This document shows positions 34,491-45,992 of a stretch of DNA of 64,000 nt, piece after piece. A program made the position numbers and the translations under genes. The notes under the pieces were generated by a model. The model was not told the DNA's origin and did no database searches. It saw nothing but the letters and a program-made list of their open reading frames with translations. The DNA is from Notamacropus eugenii. Lineage: Eukaryota > Chordata > Mammalia > Diprotodontia > Macropodidae. Numbering within the stretch: position 1 is the stretch's first letter; the number at the start of each line of letters is the position of its first letter. The stretch spans positions 55,651,865-55,715,864 of the forward strand of contig NC_092874.1 of NCBI RefSeq assembly GCF_028372415.1, given 5' to 3'.

Positions 34491-36040
34491 CACCAACTCC
34501 CAGGGCAGTTCAGTCCATTTTTGGACAGCTCAAAGAAGAGAGGAAGGAGAAGTTCACTCAGTTTTCTACTGGAGCATACCAATGAGCAAATTGGGTTTAT
34601 GCTGCCAGCCATGTCTTCAACCTAACAATCTCTTAGTGTTTTCCTGAGTTCCTGTGTTCTCTAGAGTGTTTGCTGTCATCTCCTATGTTGGGATTTGCAG
34701 CTGTATTCTAACTGGCAGGGAGATGTTCAAAAAATTCACCTCTCCCCACGAGTCTTGGTAAAATCAAGGGCTGCTTTTACAGGTTATGTGCGATAATTCA
34801 GGGCTTTTGGAATTCTCTTTAATTTATGTCAAACAAAGGGATTTTTTTTACCCTGTTCATTAGCAGTTTACCTAGACAATGGGTAGAGGGGAATAACGAG
34901 AACCTAAAACTCATCTTATCAGCTAGATACTCAAATAAGCAGTGATCCAGAATGGTATCATCTTTCAGCAGGGAAGTCAGTAATCCATCCAATTTTGCTA
35001 CCTCATTAATAGAGCTTATGGAAGACTTGGTGAGAGAGAAAACAGAAATTATAGTCTGAACTAAGGTGGAATTTGGGGTCATGATTGTGTTGAATTATTC
35101 CTTCGCATCTCCATATATGGTTTATTCTAAAGAGTTGATTATAGAAAGAAACTATCTGGAAGAACAGTTCAAATCATCTTCTTCAATTTTCATTAAGTAA
35201 TTATATTCACCTTGGCATTAACTAGCACAAAATCAACAAACTGATTACTCTGCAGTTATGCTGATGGGGAGGGTAAGGTTCCAATGGAAATTGCTTAGCA
35301 AAAATCAACTCTGTAAGGACTCTTTTCGAATGTTATGTTCGTAGATATTCCTAACACTTAAATAGTTTATTAAAGGTGAAAAATAGTGTCATAGAGGCAT
35401 CTAAGGATATGAAAAAATAATTGAATTTGGAATCAGAAGACCAGGCCTTAATCTTAGCTGTTATTGTCTATGTTACTGCCTTCTGTCTCATGCTCAATTT
35501 TCAAAGTAGCTTGTTGGTTCAAATGATCTCTAAGGCACCTTCTTTTTAGCTCATAATCCTACAATCCCAGTTATCTGTTTGTGTGTGTCCCTTTCTTTTC
35601 TGTAGTGTTAATGGTCTTTGATATTCTATTGTTAAGAATGATCTAAATAAATAGAATTGTGATCAATTTTCAAATAGAATTCAAGGAAATTGTCCCCCTA
35701 AAAGGTGGAATTGTAGTAAAAGACACTTGTTTCAGTATTGTAAAGAAGAGGAACTTTCTGCAGGACTTGGGTTTTTTGGGTTGGAATTTGTTGTAGTGGG
35801 GAGAGGGTAAATGTATGCAGACCAGGCAACGATTGATGAAGACAATTACATAAATCTCAGAGAGAAATTATTTCGCTTGGCATTGCTTTGTCTGGAAGAC
35901 GCTTATTCCCTTGTTTTCCTGCTGGCACTGGTAGCACCATAATAGGGGAGGGGGACTTGGGCAGGCACGAGAGTTCGGTGGCCAATTTAAGGCATCCAGT
36001 CAAAACAAGTGCAGAATGGAAGGCATCCCTTCACAGCGGA

Positions 36041-36043
<3 letters not shown>

Positions 36044-36107
<64 letters not shown>
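36044..36107 (+). repeat. (CT)32 microsatellite
   Basis: Thirty-two near-perfect CT units about 520 bp downstream (minus-strand direction) of the ACBD7 first exon, at the edge of the GC-rich region. On the ACBD7 sense strand it is (GA)n. Confidence 0.95.
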
Positions 36108-36112
<5 letters not shown>

Positions 36113-36628
36113 AACAGAGAGGGATGAAAGTCCTCCGCATCCCTCCTAGTCTCCCTTCGGAAAACCGCATATAAATGCCTTTCAAATGTCCCTTACGTTC
36201 ATTGAAATTAGGGGGTTAAAGACCCGTCCCTCTCCCCTCCCCTCCCCAAGCACCCAGCTGGCAGTAGAGTGAGTAGAACTCGGAGCTGCAGCCCATCTCC
36301 TTTAAGAGTTGTGGGCTTTGCTTGGCCCGGTTCCTGAAGCCTGCGTTGTCCTAGATGTCTGAGGTCGATGGACTGACTCCTGCTAGCGCTCCTGATAAAG
36401 TATTCCGGGCATCCTGGGCATCCCGGGCATCCCGCAGGTGGAACAAGGCTGGGGACTGGGCCAGAGTAGAGCAGGGCCCCCGAAGCTCCAGAGCCCAAGG
36501 TTCTGACAGACGATCGTGACTTGGGAGGGGTCATATCCCCCGACCGCCTCCTCCCTCCCGGTCACCCAGCCTTCTTCCTGCGTTGTAGCAGATGCGCATC
36601 CGGAGGGCACTGGAGGCCACAGATTTAC

Positions 36629-36640
36629 CTGCAGAGACAT
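36629..36640 (-). CDS. ACBD7: ACBD7 exon 1 coding part: Met-Ser-Leu-Gln
   Basis: On the minus strand ATGTCTCTGCAG is followed by the donor 'gtaaat', giving Met-Ser-Leu-Gln where human ACBD7 starts Met-Ala-Leu-Gln. The phase (0) and position fit exon 2, which begins Asn-Glu-Phe-His. Joining exons 1-4 gives exactly 88 residues, the human length, with no stop. The base at -3 is A, an acceptable Kozak context. The site lies inside a CpG-rich segment, as expected for a first exon. ACBD7 is a small cytosolic four-helix acyl-CoA carrier; predicted contact residues Tyr30, Lys34, Lys54 and Tyr75 are present. Confidence 0.88.
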
Positions 36641-37050
36641 GATTGCGACTCCACTGCTCTAAGCACCAGGCTTCGGCTCCCGAGGCAGCTGCTGCTTCCG
36701 CGGTCTTGGATGGACAGCTCTCCCGCATCCCCGCTGGTTTCTCAGCCCCTTCTTAAAGCCCCGAGTCCACCCAGGGAGGGCCCTGAGGCTCCTATTGGCC
36801 CGGAGGTTTGTGACTCGGTACCGAGGGAGCTGAATGACATCAGCACCCGTCTCCCGCACCTGCTAGAGGCACTGGGCGCTGCTGTTGCCTCCGCTATCCT
36901 GCAGGTCTCTTGGGGCTGTGGATGGAAGAAGGAACCTCAGGCTGCCAGCTGTGCCAGTGGCAGCAGCAGAAAAGCTGTAGGGACCGCGGGAGAGAACTTC
37001 AGCGAGTCAATGAATGTCGTTCTGTTCTTGGCTTCCGTCCCCGAACTTCT
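36641..37050 (-). promoter_or_regulatory. ACBD7: CpG-rich promoter region of ACBD7
   Basis: GC- and CpG-rich sequence (about 36200-37050 overall) surrounds the first exon. Upstream of the ATG on the minus strand are a CCAAT box (36798-36794, 'ggccaatagg') and a CRE-like 'tgatgtca' (36842-36835). No TATA box is evident. The frames at 36208-36534, 36521-37099 and 36910-37167 are open because of base composition and show no protein family. Confidence 0.65.
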
Positions 37051-37149
37051 CAAGGGTTTGCGGGCTGGAAGACCAGGGGGACCATTCAAAGGGCACTGAC
37101 CTCACTTGGGCTCTCTCCTTTTATTTTTTTTCAATTATCTTTTCACCTT

Positions 37150-37505
37150 AGAGATTCCTCAAAATAGAATAAGAGTCAAGAGACCTGGGTACAAATCCCA
37201 GTTCTGCCCCTTGCCATCCTGTGGCCTTCCACACAATAATTTCACAACTTTAAGCCTCAATTGCCTTATCTCCAAAATGAAACAGTGGGACAAGTGAGAG
37301 GTTTTCAACCAATTTGTGTCATGGACTCTTAGCAGTCTCCTGAAGTTTACAGACTCTTTTCAGAATAATGTTTTTCAGTAATTGTAGGGAATGTTAAATT
37401 TAAGTTAGAGATTAAAGGGGAGAAATGCATTCTTCCCCTTCCCATCCACAGACACCCTGAAATCTACTGGCAGACCTCTGACCCCACATTATGAACCTAA
37501 GACTA
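37150..37505. mobile_element. Sense MIR-type SINE followed by a DNA-transposon-like repeat
   Basis: 37150-37300 reads 'gggtacaaatcccagttctg' then 'aagcctcaattgccttatct' (sense MIR). 37297-37505 reads 'tgtgtcatggactcttagca' then 'cagaataatgtttttcagta', and ends near 'atgaacctaagac'. The second part belongs to the same family as 25152-25372. Confidence 0.55.
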
Positions 37506-38654
37506 GATCATCTCTGAATGGGCCCTCCCAAATCCAAATTCAGGCTTTCAACTAGCTTTTGGGGGAGTTAAACTATGGTTGTAACAAGAACTAGGCAGGT
37601 CAAACACCACCTCAAATTTTAAAGCTGAAGAGTGAAGAAATATCTGAAATACAGCTAGATAATCTCAAACTTGCCAAGCCATTACAATAAACAACTAGGA
37701 CCAGAGCCACTTGTCACAAAAAGGCACAGCAACAGTAGCCTGGTCCCTTGGTGATGAAACTTCTTTGGTCATGATCACCCTTGCATTATGGGGAAATGTT
37801 TTTTGAGTGGCCCTCATTCCAATGTAGCCCCTTTCTGTTTCTGAAGTAATGGTGGCAAAGTGGGAGGGAAGGATACAGAAGATACTGAGAAGCAGCTTTT
37901 AGATTGTCAACAGATTTTCATTTGACTGCTTATACTCTAAAGTGACATCCAAAGTGGTCAATGAATGAACATATTGCTTGAGCGACCAACAAACCTGTCC
38001 GGTGCTGAGGGAAAGAAAGAAAAGATGAGAGAGTAAGAGAATTGGAAGCCAAAGGAAGACTTTGAAATAAGAAAGGGAAAGTAATGAGGGGGAAAGTGGC
38101 CACATTGGATCACTAGCAAAGAATCCCTGAGGCTGAGATGGTGAGACAACATTATTCAGGAGAGACACAGGCAAGAACTGCTACAACCATCAGGACTCCT
38201 GAGACTGGAGCCATCATTCTAATCTATTCTTTTCTCTTTCTGTCCAGGCTGATGCCTCTCCCTCCTTCTTGAGGGAAGGCTAATCTCTCTCTATTTATTA
38301 AAAGTTTACTTATATTATACAAGAGACATTCTGTCTCTTATACCAGCAACTGTGATAAAAGCTGTTGACTACTGTATTGACAATTTATACATGTTATTAA
38401 TTGGAAAGCAGTGGAGAGGGGCAGTTGTGGCTTGGTAAGGAAGAGAAAGAGATGTAAAGCTACAAGTCCTTTTTGCTGAGATTCCACTGAATGGGAGATC
38501 AGGCCTGTAGAAGAAAGCTATTAATTCATGGTTACAATTTCCCAGTTCAGACATAATATCAAAAAAAGATTATATGAAATCTGCAGTATAAAAGCTTGAT
38601 TCCTTCCTTCCTGAGTAACTTGGAACAAATATTCTTCTGCCAGGAATCCTTTAA
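37506..38654. other. No gene seen
   Basis: Unassigned sequence between ACBD7 and the next repeats. Overlapping minus frames at 37899-38174 and 38369-38554 have low-complexity composition and no family. I saw no promoter or splice pattern that would support a gene. Confidence 0.45.
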
Positions 38655-39450
38655 GCAACAAACCAACTAATCAACAAACCTTTATTAAGCACCTATGGGG
38701 CAGGAATTGTGCTAAGCACTGGGGATACAAAAGGAGGCTAAAGACAGTCCCTGTCTCCAAGAAACTCATAATGAAATAAGGGAGACAATAAATACATATG
38801 TCCAAACAAGCTATATACAGGATGAATAGGAAATAATAAGAGAGAGAGGGCACTAGAATGGAGTGTTTAAGGAAAGCTTCCTGTAGAAGATGGGATCTTA
38901 ACTGGAATTTAAAGGAGGACAGTAGGTGGAGGTGAGGAGGGAGAGCATTGCTGGCATGGGGAACAGCTAGAGAATGCTGGAAACTGAAAGATGGTGTCTT
39001 GTTTCTGGAACAGCAAAAAAGTAAAAGTATGATGTGTTGGGGAGCAAGGTGTAAGAAGACTGGAAAGGGAAGAGACAGATAGTTGTGAAAGATTTTGAAC
39101 ATCAGACAGAGGATTTTCTATTTGATCCTGGAGAAAATTGAGAACCAACTAGAGTTTATTGAGTAGGGGGGAGGGTGACCTGGTCAGACCTATGCTTTAG
39201 GAAAATCACTTTAGTGACTGGAGGATGCTAGCCTGAGGGAGTGGAAGGGTGGTGTTTTTTTTCTGCAGTAATAGGGAAAGTGGTGGGGGAAGTTTAGGAG
39301 GGGAAAGAAATAATGATTTGGATGTCCTCACTATCTGGGCATCACTGAGGTAGGACTCCACCATCTTTATTATCTGGGCTTGGTTCAAGAGAAAAACCAT
39401 TTGTAGAGTGAAAGAGTGGCCTATCCACAGGAAAGATAGGGAGTGATCTG
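38655..39450 (-). mobile_element. L2-type LINE 3' region, antisense (longest copy)
   Basis: Starts with the reversed 3' end ('acctttattaagcacctatg', 'gctaagcactggggatacaa', 'acagtccctgtctccaagaa'). It continues through 'gctatatacaggatgaatag', 'ggaaagcttcctgtagaaga', 'gagcattgctggcatgggga' and 'gagtttattgagtagggggg'. The shared order with 4793-5720 and 62360-63370 shows that this is one long repeat. The minus frames at 38671-39148 are relics of it and not a gene. Confidence 0.65.
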
Positions 39451-39889
39451 AATAAATGGCAAATCCCTGTTCACTAGCACATCACCACTACACTGCTAGC
39501 TATGTTAAGTATTATGTAAACCATAAGGTGCTAAATAGCTGTCATTTATTCCTGTTGGAATGAGAGTATCATCTGGTAGCATAAAAGCTTGATTTTTGTC
39601 CTGACTCACCTTCAATAAATTTGGCTCCCAACAGAGGGAGCTTTGCTTCTGCACTACAGCAAGAAAATCCTTAGAAAAGATGTCTCTTAATCAGTTATTG
39701 TGTACTAGGAAAGAATTAGGGTTGAAGATATAGAATTGAGATGAGGGTTCCTTTTTTCCTGGGCATTTCCTTTCTCATTTAAAAGTGACATCCATTATGT
39801 CTGTATTTCCCCTCCTCATTGGGAAAGATATGGAGACTGGCATGTCTAGATTCTGGACAAAACTGGAAATCTAACCACCAGCCACTGCC
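39451..39889. other. No gene seen
   Basis: AT-rich unassigned sequence between two L2 segments. Nothing recognised. Confidence 0.45.
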
Positions 39890-40525
39890 AAACTTTCTCC
39901 CTTCTCTCTTTCCTAATCATTTGAAAAGACTATCTGTTCTCATTGTTCGCATTGCTTCACCTCTAATTTCTCAATCTCTGACAGTCTAGTTTCTGATCCC
40001 ATCTCTTCGGTGAAATTTCTCTTTACAAGTTTAACAATGTTCTCCACTACCAATTACCATGGCCTTTCCTCAATCTTCTCCTTGTCAGCTCTATAGTTTT
40101 TTTTTTTTCACACTATTAGCTACCTCCTTCTCTAGCCTATCCTCCCATTTGACCTTACTCTATTGTTTCTCCTCTGCTATCTCAATTGTTAATCATTACT
40201 TTTCTCTAACCTACCATGTCTGATTACTCTCTGAGCCTCTGCCTGGAGCCTTCCTCTCTATATACACTCTCCCTTAGTAATTTCATCAACTCACATGAGT
40301 AGTAATTATCCCTATACAGATTACTTCCATATCTACGTCTGGCTCTCATCTCTCTTCTACCCTCTACTCCCATCTTACCAGCTGCCTGCTGTTATATAGT
40401 CCTACCTGGATACCCCATGGGCATCTTAAAATCAACATGTATAAGACTAAATTAATATTTTTACCTCTGCAATCGTCTCATTGCTTAACTTCCCTGTTTC
40501 TGTTCAGGGCATTATAGTTTCTCCA
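39890..40525 (+). mobile_element. L2-type LINE, sense, ORF2 C-terminal part
   Basis: 'atttcatcaactcacatgag', 'tacagattacttccatatct', 'accagctgcctgctgttata', 'acctggataccccatgggca', 'cttaaaatcaacatgtataa' follow the order of the L2 ORF2 end. Frames are broken many times. This copy is in the opposite orientation to the one at 38655. Confidence 0.6.
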
Positions 40526-40734
40526 ATCACCACTCAAGTTCCAACCTCAGAGTCAAATGGAAGGTGGATGATGATCCAGCGCAGGAGAAGAGATTCAAAA
40601 AGGCCATTGTAATTAACAGATTGTTGGTAAGCTTGAAAGAAGACGTTTTAGTCAAGTGGTATGTTCAGAGGTCAGACTGTAACTTGCTGAGGAGGGAATG
40701 GGAGGTGAAAAAGTGAATGTGAACAACTTTTTCC
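40526..40734. other. Unassigned, possibly L2-related
   Basis: Short stretch ('caaaaaggccattgtaatta', 'aagtggtatgttcagaggtc') that I cannot place with confidence. No gene seen. Confidence 0.4.
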
Positions 40735-41450
40735 TTTCTTTTTGTAATTTTTTATTGACTTTAAACTTAAATACAAACAAGAAAAAAATAGTATTTTCAT
40801 TCAATGTACACAGTAGAACATAAGACAGGATTCAATATAAAACAGTAAAATTCCATTTTGAGAAAATCTATATAATAAACACTATACATTGTTTTCAAAG
40901 CTACTCAGCTTTTCTTTGCTTCCTTCTAGATTTTCTTTTGCTTTCTGCTCTGCACTTTTTACTTTACTTCAATATGTTTTACTTTACTCATTCTTCCCTC
41001 CCTATAGAAGGCTACAGTTAAACTCAGATATATGTGTGTGTATAACCATATACATATATACACATTTATACTTATACACATATATGTAAGATTCTATTGT
41101 GCATATTTCCACTTGTCATCTTTTTCTTTGGAGGTAGATAGCATCTTCTTTCATATGTCCAAGTTTTTCCATGTTTTTCTAAATCAACCAGCTTATCATT
41201 TCCTACACCACAGTAGCATTCTAACACAATCACATCTTGAGAGATTGTCTATGAAAGGTTCCCCCCCCCTCCCTTTCTGTATTCCCTCTAGTCTTGGCTG
41301 CATTGCTTTTGTTTTTACAGGAAATTTTTAATTTAAAATAATCAAAATTATCCATTTTACACTTCAACAATGATCTCACTTTATAATACAAGTTAAGGTC
41401 TGATACTACTGAATCTCCTTCCTTTACATTTTCCCCCCTTGGTTTCTTTG
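40735..41450 (-). mobile_element. L1 LINE, antisense, old, internally deleted
   Basis: From the 3' side: 'tgtaattttttattgacttt', 'cttccctccctatagaaggc', 'tctttggaggtagatagca', 'tccaagtttttccatgtttt', then an ORF2 remnant ('aataatcaaaattatccatt' is the reverse of the conserved 'IKLKSF'-type region). It includes a TA/CA microsatellite at about 41025-41085. The plus frames at 40889-41331 are reverse reading of this element. Confidence 0.65.
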
Positions 41451-42224
41451 TGGACAGCTTTTTCTAGGAGTTAGTTGAAAGTGAGAAGAGACATAGAATG
41501 GATGAGGGGGGAGCAGGATCAAGGGGAGGTTTTTTGTTTTTTTTTTTAAGACTAGGGGCCACCTAAGTATGTTTGATGGAAGCAATAAGGTGGTTGGTAG
41601 GCAAGAAGTGATGAAAGCTTGGGAAGGGGATAATCAATGTGTCAACATTCCAAAAGAGACAAAAGGGGTTTGGATCAAGGTTATAAAAAGGACTTGGTTA
41701 GCATCTTCATCACGGACTGGACAAAAGAAGAAGAGAATGGAGGTGATACTGAGGGGGTTGAGGGACAAAATTGAGTAGAAAATACAGGGGTAGGTAGGGG
41801 ACTCTATTTTTTTCTAAAATAAGAGGGGAGGTACTCTCCTGGAGTGGATGGGAAGCAGTTGGGAGTAGTACAGGTGACCTGAGGAGAGAAGAGAAGAATT
41901 GGAACAGATGTAGAGGATAAGCTATGAAGTCAATCAGAAACTGAGTTGTGACCATCTTTGTGTGACTGAGGTAGAAGTGAAGAGGAAGGTCCAGAGAGTT
42001 CAGAAAACTAATGAATGGCAAGGCTAGGGTATTTAAGAGGACAAGCGTATGTATATTGAAGTCTCTAAGTAGAGGGACTGGGTTTGGAATGGAAATAAAG
42101 ACTGCTAGGTGACTGCTGGATAGAATACCCTTCTGAAGGAATATTTCATATCCCTTGAATAAAGTAAGTTCACTCTATCCTTTTGGTCACCTCTCAAGGA
42201 ACATAGCATGCGCAAGTTGGCCAT
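41451..42224. other. No gene seen; possible old antisense LINE remnant
   Basis: Purine-rich sequence ('gggagcaggatcaaggggag', 'actaggggccacctaa') that resembles the far part of antisense L2-type copies, but I cannot fix it. The 103-codon minus frame at 41710-42021 lies in it and shows no family. Confidence 0.4.
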
Positions 42225-42785
42225 GTATTAATGTTTTGGGAACTAGCCACTCCTGGAACACATAGATAATACTTGGAGGATCTGGCTAGTCCTCCCAATA
42301 TATGATTAATTAACTTATATCTTGTGGCCCCCGTATGATATGTCCTTGACGAACAAACATCCGTACTCCCATGGCCGTGTGCCTGACCAGCTTGGAATGG
42401 TACATGGGGCCATTGGCAAAAAGCCTTCTTTGTCCAGATCCCTATAAAGTCCCCCCACCTAGTGTAAGTCCTCGGAATCTCACCCATGGAGAGGACGCTC
42501 TTCCTGGGACCACTTGCTCCCAATTCAGACCCGGAAAGCTGTATCCCGGGATTCCCCAGCTGACAAAATTCAGGTGTTGGTGCTTCCCTGAATTGGTGAT
42601 GCTTTTCTATTTCCTCATATCTGTATTAATATTGCTATAATTATATTAGTACTAGGCTATATTAATTATTTCTGCTGTAGCTCTAAACTGTTCATGCCTG
42701 TTCTGTAAATCAATAAAATATCCAGCTTCTTCTTCTCAAATGTGCCTTATTGTAGGTGCGAATCTGAACCATAAATTTCCTTAAT
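42225..42785 (+). mobile_element. Probable solo LTR of an endogenous retrovirus (fossil)
   Basis: The stretch has the layout of an LTR read left to right: a U3-like part, a TATA box at 42443-42448, a GC-richer part, then AATAAA at 42712-42717 followed by a U5-like segment to about 42785, next to a SINE-like tail. No viral coding region is nearby, so this would be a solo LTR left after recombination. Family, exact ends and target duplication are not established, and age cannot be judged from one LTR. Confidence 0.4.
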
Positions 42786-42860
42786 CACACACCTTCTAGG
42801 GCAGTTGTGAGAATCGAGATGATCATAAAGTGCTATAGAAATGGAAGTGATGGTTATTTG
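42786..42860 (+). mobile_element. MIR/CORE-SINE tail, sense
   Basis: 'gggcagttgtgagaatcgag' followed by 'cataaagtgctatagaaat' is the 3' CORE-SINE tail. It directly follows the probable LTR. Confidence 0.55.
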
Positions 42861-45270
42861 AGCACGATGGAGTTTGACCACTAGCCAAATGCCACTCAAA
42901 CATTTTTGTTATGCAAACAAAAAGTCTCAGATGGAGGGTAGTGTTCCTTCTTCACCACCACAACTATGAGAAGGACATGTTCCTGTTCTTAATGTTGTAC
43001 TGAAACTTCTCTGGAGGCTGAGCACAGCTGGGAGGCAGGCTGGAGTTCTCACATGCAGAATTTCAGTCCTGCTGCTCCGCTTCCATCTGCTGGTAAAAGG
43101 CCTCAGGAAAATATGAGAAAATGATGCTAGTAAACAGTTTCTCATTCTCAAAGCCCAAAGGAAAACTGCTTCCCCTCCCCCTTCTCCCCATAGCAAAGAG
43201 AATTTCTGCCTGGTCAATTAACCAACTCAGTGAACAGGAAGAGCAAAGATAAATGAAATCCACAGAGAACTGCCACCCTCTCCCCAACCCCTCAAGCCTG
43301 AATCATTCTCCTTCCCAGCTGAATCATTTACCAAACTGGAGAAGCGAAATCTTGTCATTTAAAGAGATCAGGACTGGGAGTTAGGAAATTGTGGTTTTAG
43401 TGGAGTCTATGCTACTTGTTTGTTCTATAACCTTGGAAGAGTCATTTCCCTTCCCTTGGCCTCTGTTTCTTTATCTATAAAATGGAAATGTTGAATTATA
43501 TAGATTCATTAGAGATATTTTAAGGGCTCACATTGTAGGAGTCCATAAACACATGAACTTGAATTAGATCCTTTTCTTTCCCCTTCTCCCTTGTATCTTC
43601 TCTTGTGTTCATGAGTAGTAACTTGGCCAAATGTCCAGGAGGAAGAAGAGAGCTGGACAGTTTGTAAAGTCCTTCAAATCCTAGCCCCTTCCTACTTTCC
43701 CAGTCTTCTTATGCTTTACTCCTTTCCAAGAAATCTACCATCCAGTGACACTGGCCTTCTAGTGGATCCTCCTGACTCTCCATCTTCTCACTGGCTGTCA
43801 CCCTGATCTGGAACACTCTCCCTCATCATGTTAGCCTCCTGGTCTCCCTGACTTCAAGACCCAGCTTATTGACTAATTGGCTGATAATCAGATGATATAG
43901 CCCTCAATGATGGAAAGTCAGCTGTTGTGTTTATTGAATATCTGCCTGTTGTTATATTATGAAAGTTAAACACGATTAGCATTTCTACTGTATAGAAGGG
44001 TTGGCTGGTCTATGCCTTCTGTCATAAATCCTTCTGGCCAGGGAGCCTGCTCTGCTTAGGGATAGCCCATGTATTTATGTGCTATATGGAATAATTGCTA
44101 GCATTTATATAGCATGTTAATGTTTACAAAGTGCACATATGTTATCTCATTTTACAATGATAACTCTTAGAGGTCCTCACTTTTCAGATGAAGAAATTCA
44201 GACTGAAAGTGGTTAAGTGACTTGACCAGGGCCATAGAGCTGTTAATTATCTGAGGCAGGATTCCAACTCAGATCCTCACAATTCTCTCCTTTGTGCCAC
44301 CTAACTACCACTCTGGGAGCATCTTATATGGACATCAAGAAAAATATCCAGAAATGACTTTACCACTTCTTTGATCACTGCCCTTCCTTGAGGAAAGGTT
44401 ATCACAGGAAAGGACTGATTCAAGTGTAGTACTCAGAGCCTCCTTGCATCTGGGCTCCAGAAAACTACTCCTAGTTTGTAGATCAGCATTTACACAAAAC
44501 TACGACTTTACTTTTATTAGCTATCCTCTTCCTCTTCCAACTAAATAATATTTGCAAAGTACATGAGTGGAGTGCTCTTATAGAGTATTTTACATGTATT
44601 ATCTCATTTGAGCTTCACAACAAGTCTGTGAAGACAGGACAGAGAATGCATTAGTTCCAAGTGAAGTGAAATTTGCTTAATTAAATGGCATAGCACAAGT
44701 AACAAGAAAGATTACTATATTACTAGTTGGGAAAGGATTAAGTGATTAGAAGACATATGTAGAGGGTCTGTCTGTCTGTGTTCGTCCTTCCTTTTCAAAG
44801 AAGACCGTGACATCAGAGAAATGATGGATAATTTGCACTTGACTTTGTTTTGAGTGAGGATCACACATCCAGGGAACAAAGGTGGCCAGAGAACATGCAT
44901 GAAAAGTTATGGGCGTAGAACGCACATGGCTGGGGGCAACTCATGACACACCAGCGCCCTGCTGCCCCATTAGGGGCACATTTTTAGAGGATGATGAGAA
45001 TTTAGAGATCACCGAAGGAAACGATTTAACGATAACTGGAAAAATGCTAGATACATTGTAGCATCGCAACTTGAAAAGTAACAGAATGAACCGGGCAAAA
45101 ATATTTGTTATCAAGTCTCTTATAAGTCAAATAAATGAGCATTTAATAAGCACCTACTGTGTGCCTGGGATACACAAAAAAGCTAAAAGTCTCTGGTCTC
45201 GAGGAGCTCGACAAGTAGACAATTACGTACAAAAAAAAAAAAGGTATACACATTGTAAATGGGAGGCGAT
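42861..45270. other. Intergenic; SINE and L2 fragments, no gene seen
   Basis: 42861-43360 is unassigned; overlapping minus frames at 42927-43287 show no family. Repeats: sense MIR 43368-43520; L2-like sense 43650-43960 ('gatctggaacactctccctc'); antisense CORE-SINE 44090-44313; antisense SINE scrap 44570-44660; RTE-associated SINE antisense 44770-44985; and an antisense L2-type end 45128-45270. Confidence 0.55.
44770..44985 (-). mobile_element. RTE-associated SINE, antisense
   Basis: 'gtccttccttttcaaagaag' then 'accgtgacatcagag', 'gcacttgactttgttttgag' and 'gtgaggatcacac' are the reverse of the tail and body seen at 13252 and 13680. The right part is degraded. Confidence 0.55.
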
Positions 45271-45745
45271 CGATCTCAAGGAGAAGGCCCACCGACCTCT
45301 CCCCTTTCGGCAGGAAGCCTCCCAGGGCCGGCGCTTTACCGTCTATCTGTCCGGCATAAAGCTTGCCTTGGGTAGATCTGTTTGCATGCACTCTCCCCCA
45401 TTAGAGAGGGGGCTTCTCGGGGGCAGGAGGAGGCTCCGCGCAGGGCCGGGCGCACAGTAGGGCGTTTAACGTGTCCGCAGAATATCTAAGATACCCGGGA
45501 CAACAAACTTCCAGAGAACAGACCTAAAGCCGGACCCCGCAGAAGAGGAGTCAAAGGGTGTGAATACACAGCTTCCCCAAAGAATTTCACACCAATCTAC
45601 GGGGTCCAGACGGCCCTGGGCGTAAAGGCGCGAGGGCGGGCAGTGGCCATTAACCACTGGGCCCTTTAAATGTGGAGGAGTAGGCGTGGTGAGAGTCTCA
45701 GGGCACGTCAGAGGATGGCGGTCGCCGTGGAGATTGGCGCAGGTT

Positions 45746-45761
45746 GGTTACCATGGCAACC
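45746..45761 (+). promoter_or_regulatory. RFX X-box motif
   Basis: 'ggttaccatggcaacc' fits the X-box consensus GTTRCCATGGYAAC with no mismatch and is nearly a perfect inverted repeat. RFX proteins bind such sites. It lies about 240-300 bp upstream of the probable RPP38 start region. Confidence 0.8.
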
Positions 45762-45992
45762 TACTCCTCCGGCGCCCAGTGCCCGGAAGGAAGTCTCCAC
45801 GTTCCTCTAGTCTTCCGGCTCTTTAACGGTAAAACCCTGGGGAAGAAGCACATCCGTCTCGAGCTTGGCTTTCTTATTGGCTGGAGGCCGGCAGAGGCGG
45901 GTCTTTGTTCTGCGTTCCGCGCGAGAGTTTCCGTCTCGAGATTTGCGAGCTCCTCCCCTTTCTCTTTCGGGAAGGGGCGGGCCTGCGCATGC

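Larger units (their letters stand above)
26187..36628 (-). other. ACBD7: ACBD7 intron 1 (10.4 kb), repeat-rich
   Basis: No other gene seen. Repeats recognised: L2-like sense 3' end 26690-26830; CORE-SINE sense 26835-27005; L2/MIR tail 27665-27720; hAT-like 28036-28165; antisense MIR 28640-28755; an old LINE-like patch 29160-29420 ('ggtcatccagcctttgcttg'); SINEs at 29440-29725, 30680-30812, 31030-31265 and 31266-31430; CR1/L3 LINE 33290-34490; sense MIR 35395-35570; and (CT)n 36044-36107. The stretches 27010-27660, 27725-28030, 28760-29150, 29730-30670, 31440-33280 and 34500-35390 show nothing recognisable. The 87-codon minus frame at 34819-35082 matches no family I know. Confidence 0.6.

Noticed and set aside
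34819-35082. 87-codon minus-strand open frame
   Set aside because: No family match I know, no splice or promoter context, and it lies in ACBD7 intron 1. Left unassigned.
36208-37167. Several open frames of 60-192 codons around the ACBD7 promoter
   Set aside because: CpG-rich composition removes stop codons in all frames; no conserved motif, and both strands are equally open.
38671-39148. Minus-strand frame of 143 codons
   Set aside because: It lies within the antisense L2-type repeat; composition is low-complexity and frames overlap.
42194-42640. Open frames of 109 and 89 codons across the probable LTR
   Set aside because: They span U3/R-like sequence on opposite strands and show no viral or host domain.
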